Source: Spirochaetota bacterium
GTDB lineage: Bacteria; Spirochaetota; Spirochaetia; Treponematales; Breznakiellaceae
Direction: 5' to 3'
Length of the DNA stretch: 12,741 nt
Assembly (NCBI GenBank): GCA_023406985.1
Contig: JAEXTK010000035.1
Coordinates: 1-12,741, forward strand
Part shown: in pieces, positions 1-4,971 of the stretch
How the letters are laid out: each line of letters starts with the position of its first letter
Position numbering within the stretch: the stretch's first letter is position 1
Program-made: the position numbers and the translations under genes
Notes under the pieces: generated by a model
Seen by the model: only the letters and a program-made list of their open reading frames with translations
Databases searched by the model: none
What the model was told of the DNA's origin: nothing

Positions 1-1508
1 ATGGAAGCGAGCTTGGAGAAACGGTCGTCGTGATCGTAGGAGAAGTAGAGTTTGCCCGCCGAGGCCCGGAGATCGCGGGCGTAACGCCACCGGCTGCCGT
101 CGTCCGCCAAGTCGGTCCCGAACAGCGCGGCGGCGCCGGTCCTGAAATCGTAGACGCCGATCCTGCGGATACCGCGTTCGGCGACGATGAAGGCGACGCG
201 GTCGTCGTCCAGGGGGGCCGGCGCCGAGAACATACGCTCTTCGTTTCCCGCAAGGAGGACCCGTTCGGCCCCCGCCCCGTCCCGATAGACGAGGCGGTTG
301 TCGTGGAGATCGGAGGCCAGGCCGACCACGCCGTCGCGGAAGTAACGCGGCTTATAGAGGCCGCGCCAGGACCTTCCCGTCTTGCGGCCCGAAGCGGCCT
401 CGTACTCCTCGGCGACGGCCGCGCCGAGTCCGCCCGCGTACCGGTAGCCGGCGACGATGAGCCGGCCGCCGTCGGACGAAACGTCCAGATCGTACGCGGT
501 CGCGTCGATGCCGACCACGCGCCGCGCCCGGCCGGAGGGATCCACGGCGCTCACGGCGAGCGCGACGCGATCCAGGACGAAAACCCGCCCGCCGCCCGCC
601 GCCACCGCCTCGATGATCGATTCTCCCCCGGTGACGCGGTCGGCGTTTTCCTCCAGGCCGGACACCGCGAGGGAGGCGGCGAAATCGGCCCATGCGGTCA
701 GGAAATCGACGCCGTAGACGTCATGGAAGACATTCGAAAAAAAGCGGCGATTGAAAACGAGCGTGAGGGGCACCCGCGTACCGAGCTCTTTCCAGAATTC
801 GGCGTACTTCTCCATGCCGAATCGCCGCTGGAGGTAGGCGGAGAACAGCCCCCCGTATTCGTAGTACGCGCTGCCGAGGGGAGGCTTGTCGTAGACGCCG
901 GTGGCCTGGAAGGGGGAGAGGAAGGTCCCCTCGTGGATCGCCTGCCTGATCCGCTGCTTCACGCGGGGATCGTTGGCCCGGCCGAAACCTTCCAGGCTTT
1001 CGAAACTCACGGTGACGCCTTCCACCATGAAAAGCGGAGCGTTGAGGGTGGCGGGCAGGACCCAGCCGCCGAAGATCCCGTGGAGGAAATCGAAGAAGGG
1101 ACCGCGGCTGGTCATGGAAATCGCGTGGGTCAGTTCGTGGACGAACAGCCCCTCCAGGGAATGGCGGTAGGTCGTCCATTCCACGTCGAGCGGCGTATCG
1201 TAGAGCACGATGTGCGGATACGGCAGGGGATTCATGTAGCCGTTGAAGACGTCCGTATGGGGCGTGATCGTGACCGGAATCCGGCCCGCGACCTGCGAGC
1301 CCAAGAGGAGCGCGAGGCGCTCGTAGGTCGCGTCGGCGAAGGAGGCTAGGGTCTCGGCGCTCCGGCGCGATTCTTCGGGGAAGATGATCCGGAAATGGTC
1401 CGTTTCGAGTACGCGGAGCGCGGTGAAGGGTCTGAGGTTCTGGGCGAAGGCCGCCCCCGCGACGAGGCAACCGATCGCGAGGACGGCGCGCAGCTTCTTG
1501 TTCGACAT
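1..1508 (-). CDS. Secreted HExxH zinc metallopeptidase (gluzincin/peptidase-MA-like) with propeller-like C-terminus, 3' end cut by window edge
   Basis: The reading frame is open from the ATG at 1508 to the window edge: 502 codons without a stop, C-terminus missing. Residues 1-22 form a Sec signal peptide (basic MSNKKLR, hydrophobic core, likely cut after AFA22), so the protein is exported. The zinc site is HELTH at residues 124-128, with E163 in LFMVEGVTVSFE as the expected third ligand. An EG motif about 35 residues after HExxH is typical of gluzincin/peptidase-MA-like enzymes. From about residue 296 onward, short beta-rich repeats (RVFVLD, YDLDVSSDGGRLIVAGY, DRVAFIVAERGIRRIGVYD) suggest a TolB/WD40-like propeller. 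It lies divergent to glgP. An extended -10 box stands 7 nt before the ATG and there is no Shine-Dalgarno, so the transcript is probably leaderless. The peptidase fold and export are well supported; the substrate is unknown. Confidence 0.82.
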   Translation of the reverse strand, partial: MSNKKLRAVLAIGCLVAGAAFAQNLRPFTALRVLETDHFRIIFPEESRRSAETLASFADATYERLALLLGSQVAGRIPVTITPHTDVFNGYMNPLPYPHIVLYDTPLDVEWTTYRHSLEGLFVHELTHAISMTSRGPFFDFLHGIFGGWVLPATLNAPLFMVEGVTVSFESLEGFGRANDPRVKQRIRQAIHEGTFLSPFQATGVYDKPPLGSAYYEYGGLFSAYLQRRFGMEKYAEFWKELGTRVPLTLVFNRRFFSNVFHDVYGVDFLTAWADFAASLAVSGLEENADRVTGGESIIEAVAAGGGRVFVLDRVALAVSAVDPSGRARRVVGIDATAYDLDVSSDGGRLIVAGYRYAGGLGAAVAEEYEAASGRKTGRSWRGLYKPRYFRDGVVGLASDLHDNRLVYRDGAGAERVLLAGNEERMFSAPAPLDDDRVAFIVAERGIRRIGVYDFRTGAAALFGTDLADDGSRWRYARDLRASAGKLYFSYDHDDRFSKLAS

Positions 1509-1515
1509 ATCCGCG

Positions 1516-1524
1516 ACTATACCA
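1516..1524 (-). promoter_or_regulatory. Extended -10 promoter of the peptidase gene (leaderless start)
   Basis: On the minus strand TGG-TATAGT is an extended -10 element (TGn plus 5 of 6 matches to TATAAT). It stands exactly 7 nt before the ATG at 1508, which would place transcription start at or next to the A of the start codon. No good -35 hexamer is present at the usual distance, which is acceptable for an extended -10 promoter. This is inference from sequence only. Confidence 0.5.
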
Positions 1525-1581
1525 CAGGGCTCTACCCGCGGCGGGGCCGGCAGCGGCACGATGGAGAAACCTCGGGCCGCG

Positions 1582-1609
1582 TTGACAGGGCCACGGGAAA
1601 CCGTATACG
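1582..1609 (+). promoter_or_regulatory. Sigma-70-type promoter of glgP
   Basis: A perfect -35 hexamer TTGACA (1582-1587) is followed after 16 nt by TATACG (1604-1609, 4 of 6 matches). Transcription would start near 1616, giving a leader of about 39 nt that carries a palindrome (1624-1639) and the glgP Shine-Dalgarno GGAGG (1644-1648). The palindrome falls just after the start point, where a bound repressor could block initiation or early elongation. Confidence 0.6.
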
Positions 1610-1623
1610 CTTTTCACCGGATA

Positions 1624-1639
1624 GCTTAACCGGTTTAGC
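1624..1639. promoter_or_regulatory. Palindromic operator candidate in the glgP leader
   Basis: GCTTAACCGGTTTAGC is a 16-bp near-perfect inverted repeat (one mismatched pair) with core AACCGGTT. Partial symmetry continues outward (ATAGC ... GCTAAT). Its minus strand contains TAGCTAAACCGG, close to TAACTAACTGG upstream of the TetR gene (4158-4168) and TAACTAACCGG upstream of the exporter (4944-4954). It lies between the predicted transcription start and the Shine-Dalgarno, as expected for a repressor site. The likely binder is the TetR protein at 4175-4843; this is inferred from site similarity only. Confidence 0.5.
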
Positions 1640-1654
1640 TAATGGAGGCAGCCG

Positions 1655-4105
1655 ATGACCATCGATAAGCACGCATTCAAGGAGCACATCCGTCTACGGC
1701 TTAAAAGGCGCTACGGGAAAGAGATATCCGAAGCCACGCCGCACGACATCTACGACGCGGTCTCGGCCGCGGCCATGGAGTACGTGCTCGACAACTGGAT
1801 GGCGACCCGCAAGGCCTTCGACGCTGCCCCGGGTAAGCAGATGTTCTACCTTTCCGCCGAATTTCTCATGGGCCGCGCCCTCGGGAACAACCTGATCAAC
1901 TTGGGCTGCCTCAAAGAAGTCAAGGAAGTCCTGGACGAGATCGGCTTCGACTACAACCTCATCGAAGATCAGGAGCCGGACGCGGGCCTCGGAAACGGGG
2001 GTCTCGGACGGCTCGCCGCCTGCTTCCTGGACAGCCTGGCGACCTTGGATCTCCCGGGCCACGGCTACGGCATCCGCTACCGCTACGGCATGTTCGAGCA
2101 GAAGATCGAGCAGGGCCGGCAGGTGGAAGTGCCCGACAACTGGCTCGAGCACCGCGATCCCTGGACCATCAAGCGGAGCGACCTCGCGGTCATCGTGAAG
2201 TTCGGCGGCCGGGTCGTCGCCTCCATGGGACCGGACGGCCGGGAACGCTACGACGTGGCCGACGCGGAGACCGTCCGCGCCATGCCCTACGACATGCCGA
2301 TCATCGGCTTCGGGACCAAGACCGTGAACACGCTCAGGCTGTGGGAAGCCCATTCCACGAACGGATTCGATCTCCAACTCTTCAACGACATGCACTACCA
2401 CCGCGCGGTGGAGAAGGTGAACCAAGCCGAGGACCTGACGCGGGTGCTCTATCCGAACGATTCGGGCCCCTCGGGCAAGGCGCTCCGGCTCAAACAGCAG
2501 TACTTCTTCGTCTCCGCGAGCCTCCAGGACATCCTCCGCAATTTCAAGCGCCGCCAGGGAACGGACTTCGCCCAGCTGGGCGATTTCGCGGTGGTGCAGC
2601 TCAACGATACGCACCCCGTGGTGGCGATCCCCGAGCTCATGCGGCTGCTCATGGACGAGGAGGGCCTCGGCTGGGACGCGGCCTGGACCATCGTCACGAA
2701 GGTATTCGCCTATACGAACCACACGATCATGGCCGAGGCCCTGGAGAAGTGGCCGATCGACTTGTTCGCCGCGACCCTCCCCCGCGTCTACAACATCGTG
2801 GAGGAGATCGATCGGCGGCACCAGGAACTCCTGCGCGCGGCCTACCCGGAGGATTGGGAAAAGCGCCGCCGCATGTCGGTGGTCGTGGACGGCATGGTCC
2901 ACATGGCGCGCCTCGCGATCATCGGATCCTTCTCGGTCAACGGGGTCGCCGCCCTGCACACCGAGATCCTCAAGAAACGCGAACTGCGCGACTGGCACGA
3001 ATGGCGACCGGAGATCTTCAACAACAAGACGAACGGCGTCACCCAGCGCCGCTGGCTCCTCTCCGCGAATCCGCGCCTCGCCGGCCTCATCACCGAGGCG
3101 GTCGGGCACGGCTGGGAGACCGACTTGTCGCGGCTCGCGGCCTTGGATCCCTTCGCCGACGACGCCTCGTTCCGCGAACGGTTCGCCGCGGCGAAGCGGG
3201 AGAACAAGATCGCGTTGGCGGCCTTCCTCAAGCAGAAACAGGGAGCGGCGATCGACCCCGCTTCCCTCTACGACGTCCAGGTGAAGCGCCTGCACGAATA
3301 CAAGCGGCAGCTCCTCAATATCCTCCACGTCATGTACCTGCACAACCGGCTCCTCGACGATCCGACCTTCGATCCGGCGCCGCGCACCTTCATCTTCGGC
3401 GCCAAGGCGGCCTCCGGCTACCGGCGCGCCAAGTCCATCATCGCCCTCATCAACGCCGTGGCGGCGCGCGCGGACGCGGACGAACGCGTGCGGGGCCGCC
3501 TGAAGGTCGTCTTCGCCGAGAACTACCGCGTCACCCTCGCGGAGCGCATCATCCCCGCCGCGGACGTGTCCGAGCAGATCTCCACCGCGGGAAAGGAAGC
3601 GAGCGGTACGGGCAACATGAAGTTCATGATGAACGGCGCGCTCACCGTCGGCACCATGGACGGCGCGAACGTGGAGATCGTGCAGGCCGTCGGCAGGAAG
3701 AACGCTTTCATCTTCGGGCTCGGCGCCGAGGAGATCGCGGCCATGGAGGCCACCCACTCCTACGATCCGCGCATCTACCTGGGCCGCACCCCGGCCCTCG
3801 CCCGCGTCGTCCATCAGCTCGTGGACGGCACCTTCGCGGGTCCGGACCAGGGCGCCTTCCGGGAGCTCTACGACTCCCTGCTCAACGGGGTGGACGGCAA
3901 CCGGCCCGATCCCTACTACGTGCTCGCCGACTTCGACGCGTACCTGAAAGCCCAGGAGCAGGTGGAGGAGGCCTACCGCGAGACCGAGCGGTGGACGCGC
4001 ATGGCCATCCTCAACGTTGCCCGGTCCGGCGTCTTCTCCAGCGACCGCACCATCGCCGAGTACGCGAAGGATATCTGGAAGATCGCGAGCGTTCGGGTAA
4101 GTTAG
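1655..4105 (+). CDS. glgP: Glycogen/starch/maltodextrin phosphorylase (GT35)
   Basis: This cytoplasmic enzyme removes terminal glucose from alpha-1,4-glucans with phosphate, yielding glucose-1-phosphate. The 816-residue length is normal for bacterial GlgP/MalP. Visible family motifs are LSAEFLMGR (66-74), GLGNGGLGRLAACF (111-124) and the pyridoxal-phosphate signature EASGTGNMK (648-656), in which K656 should form the Schiff base; NGALTVGTMDGANVEI follows. The start is set by GGAGG at 1644-1648, 6 nt before the ATG. The gene has its own TTGACA promoter and a hairpin behind it, so it looks monocistronic. No other glycogen or maltodextrin gene is adjacent, so glycogen and maltodextrin cannot be told apart as substrate. 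A palindrome in its leader resembles elements near the downstream tetR and exporter, suggesting shared control. Confidence 0.97.
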   Translation: MTIDKHAFKEHIRLRLKRRYGKEISEATPHDIYDAVSAAAMEYVLDNWMATRKAFDAAPGKQMFYLSAEFLMGRALGNNLINLGCLKEVKEVLDEIGFDYNLIEDQEPDAGLGNGGLGRLAACFLDSLATLDLPGHGYGIRYRYGMFEQKIEQGRQVEVPDNWLEHRDPWTIKRSDLAVIVKFGGRVVASMGPDGRERYDVADAETVRAMPYDMPIIGFGTKTVNTLRLWEAHSTNGFDLQLFNDMHYHRAVEKVNQAEDLTRVLYPNDSGPSGKALRLKQQYFFVSASLQDILRNFKRRQGTDFAQLGDFAVVQLNDTHPVVAIPELMRLLMDEEGLGWDAAWTIVTKVFAYTNHTIMAEALEKWPIDLFAATLPRVYNIVEEIDRRHQELLRAAYPEDWEKRRRMSVVVDGMVHMARLAIIGSFSVNGVAALHTEILKKRELRDWHEWRPEIFNNKTNGVTQRRWLLSANPRLAGLITEAVGHGWETDLSRLAALDPFADDASFRERFAAAKRENKIALAAFLKQKQGAAIDPASLYDVQVKRLHEYKRQLLNILHVMYLHNRLLDDPTFDPAPRTFIFGAKAASGYRRAKSIIALINAVAARADADERVRGRLKVVFAENYRVTLAERIIPAADVSEQISTAGKEASGTGNMKFMMNGALTVGTMDGANVEIVQAVGRKNAFIFGLGAEEIAAMEATHSYDPRIYLGRTPALARVVHQLVDGTFAGPDQGAFRELYDSLLNGVDGNRPDPYYVLADFDAYLKAQEQVEEAYRETERWTRMAILNVARSGVFSSDRTIAEYAKDIWKIASVRVS

Positions 4106-4109
4106 CGCG

Positions 4110-4142
4110 AAACCGCCGCGTTCGCCCTTGACGCGGCGGTTT
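4110..4142 (+). terminator. Terminator-like hairpin after glgP
   Basis: AAACCGCCGCG (4110-4120) and CGCGGCGGTTT (4132-4142) are perfect 11-bp complements with an 11-nt loop, starting 5 nt after the glgP stop. The U-tract is short (GGTTTGTATG), so intrinsic termination may be partial. The 3' arm overlaps the possible -35 hexamer of the following tetR. Confidence 0.65.
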
Positions 4143-4155
4143 GTATGCGTTAAAT
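4128..4155 (+). promoter_or_regulatory. Possible promoter of the first tetR
   Basis: TTGACG (4128-4133) lies at the end of the loop and start of the 3' arm of the glgP terminator hairpin. After 16 nt comes TTAAAT (4150-4155, 4 of 6 matches). Transcription would start near 4162, inside the palindrome at 4156-4173 and about 12 nt before the ATG. The -10 box is weak and other registers in the AT-rich stretch are possible. Confidence 0.35.
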
Positions 4156-4173
4156 ATTAACTAACTGGTTAAT
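4156..4173. promoter_or_regulatory. Operator candidate abutting the first tetR start codon
   Basis: ATTAACTAACTGGTTAAT is an imperfect palindrome with perfect 6-bp outer arms (ATTAAC/GTTAAT), ending one base before the tetR ATG. Its left part TAACTAACTGG matches TAACTAACCGG upstream of the exporter at 10 of 11 positions, and its core AACTGGTT differs by one base from the glgP-leader core. The position over the predicted transcription start is the usual arrangement for TetR autorepression. Confidence 0.55.
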
Positions 4174-4174
4174 C

Positions 4175-4843
4175 ATGAAGCGAACCGAAGACGACCTGAC
4201 CTCCAAGCGCCGCATCCTCGACTCCGCCGCGAAGATCTTCGCGGAACGGGGCTACGACGGCGCCCGCGTCGACGAAATCGCGAAGCGGGCCTCGGTCAAC
4301 AAGGCCTTGATCTACTATTACTTCCCGCGCGGCAAGGAAGAGCTCCTCGAAGTGCTGTTCCAGGAGACCCTGGAAGCGGCGATGGTCATCTTCGACGACA
4401 AGGAGATGGGCTCCTTCACCTTCGGCGACGAGGGGTTGGTCAAGGGTCTGATCAACCGCTACCTCGATGTCCTGGAGGAACGGCAGGACATCCTCCGCGT
4501 CATGCTCATGGAGTCCCTCAAGCGCTCTCCCGTCAACGATCTCATCTTCAAGTTGATCCGGGACATCACCGTCAAGATCTTCGCTACGGTGGAGACCGCG
4601 GACGGAGGGGCGATCAAGGATAAGGAATTCTCGATGGTACTGGAGTTCTTCACCGGCATCATGCCCACCCTGACCTACGTGGTCTACCATGAAGCCTGGA
4701 TGGAGCGGTTCGGCTGGACCGAGGCGGAACTCCGCGAGCGCTTCATCACCGCCTTCATCGGTACCCATATGCGCTATTCCGCGGACGCCTACGTGGACCC
4801 CCTGCCCATGGACGCCATCATCAAGAACGCGCTCGACAAATAG
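4175..4843 (+). CDS. TetR/AcrR-family transcriptional regulator of the export cassette
   Basis: This 222-residue protein has the normal TetR length. The N-terminal DNA-binding domain spans about residues 11-58 (RRILDSAAKIFAERGYDGARVDEIAKRA), with the helix-turn-helix near 31-50 and recognition helix VNKALIYYYF. The C-terminal helices (about 65-222) would form the ligand-binding and dimer domain; they resemble no subfamily whose ligand I could name. No Shine-Dalgarno precedes the ATG (context ACTGGTTAATC), so translation probably starts on a leaderless or very short leader. The gene heads the plus-strand cassette: a possible 31-residue ORF begins 11 nt after its stop, then the MMPL exporter, LolA-like protein and barrel. 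Similar palindromes lie over its own start, before the exporter and in the glgP leader, so it is the obvious candidate for their repressor. The inducer may be a lipid or the exported compound (inference). Confidence 0.92.
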   Translation: MKRTEDDLTSKRRILDSAAKIFAERGYDGARVDEIAKRASVNKALIYYYFPRGKEELLEVLFQETLEAAMVIFDDKEMGSFTFGDEGLVKGLINRYLDVLEERQDILRVMLMESLKRSPVNDLIFKLIRDITVKIFATVETADGGAIKDKEFSMVLEFFTGIMPTLTYVVYHEAWMERFGWTEAELRERFITAFIGTHMRYSADAYVDPLPMDAIIKNALDK

Positions 4844-4854
4844 GAGGAATTGGA

Positions 4855-4950
4855 ATGGATACGAACGATTCGAAGACTGCCGTTGTCTGCCCCGCTATTC
4901 ACCAACTGTTTAGTTATATCGATGATACATCGTTTGCCTCGACTAACTAA
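4855..4950 (+). CDS. Possible 31-residue small protein or leader peptide
   Basis: An ATG at 4855 stands 7 nt after a perfect Shine-Dalgarno AGGAGG (4842-4847), which overlaps the tetR stop codon. The frame encodes 31 residues (starts MDTNDSKTAVVC, ends SFASTN) and stops with TAA at 4948-4950. It has no membrane segment and no family I recognise. The strong ribosome site contrasts with the absence of one at tetR. The ORF covers the distal operator candidate (4904-4915), and its stop lies inside the proximal one (4944-4958). It ends 21 nt before the exporter ATG, so it could be a coupling or leader peptide, a remnant of a longer gene, or chance. Conservation is not known from this window. Confidence 0.35.
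   Translation: MDTNDSKTAVVCPAIHQLFSYIDDTSFASTN
4904..4915. promoter_or_regulatory. Distal operator candidate upstream of the exporter
   Basis: AACTGTTTAGTT has 4-bp inverted arms (AACT/AGTT). Its minus strand reads AACTAAACAGTT and, with flanks, TAACTAAACAGTT resembles the glgP-leader minus strand TAGCTAAACCGGTT. It lies 40 bp from the proximal site. It is the weakest of the four related elements. Confidence 0.3.
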
Positions 4951-4958
4951 CCGGATAG
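4944..4958. promoter_or_regulatory. Proximal operator candidate upstream of the exporter
   Basis: TAACTAACCGGATAG matches the tetR-upstream TAACTAACTGG at 10 of 11 positions, and its core AACCGGAT differs by one base from the glgP-leader core AACCGGTT. It sits 13 nt before the exporter ATG and just before the Shine-Dalgarno AAGGAG (4961-4966). I found no convincing -35/-10 pair between 4843 and 4965, so the exporter may depend on read-through from tetR or on an atypical promoter here. Confidence 0.45.
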
Positions 4959-4971
4959 ATAAGGAGTGCAT

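Noticed and set aside
30..1349. A 439-codon plus-strand frame opposite the peptidase
   Set aside because: The minus-strand frame has a signal peptide, HExxH and a third zinc ligand. The plus-strand translation shows no coherent domain.
1694..3814. A 706-codon open frame on the minus strand opposite glgP
   Set aside because: It is antisense to a clear glycogen phosphorylase. Its translation is low-complexity (Asp/Arg/Val/Gly/His-rich) with no recognisable motif, as expected from GC-rich codon use on the other strand.
4883..4920. Possible promoter for the exporter (TTGTCT with TATATC)
   Set aside because: The hexamers are 26 nt apart, and no other pairing in 4843-4965 gives acceptable spacing and matches.
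4966..4971. GTG at 4966 as the exporter start
   Set aside because: It overlaps the Shine-Dalgarno AAGGAG (4961-4966). The ATG at 4972 is at the right distance from that site.
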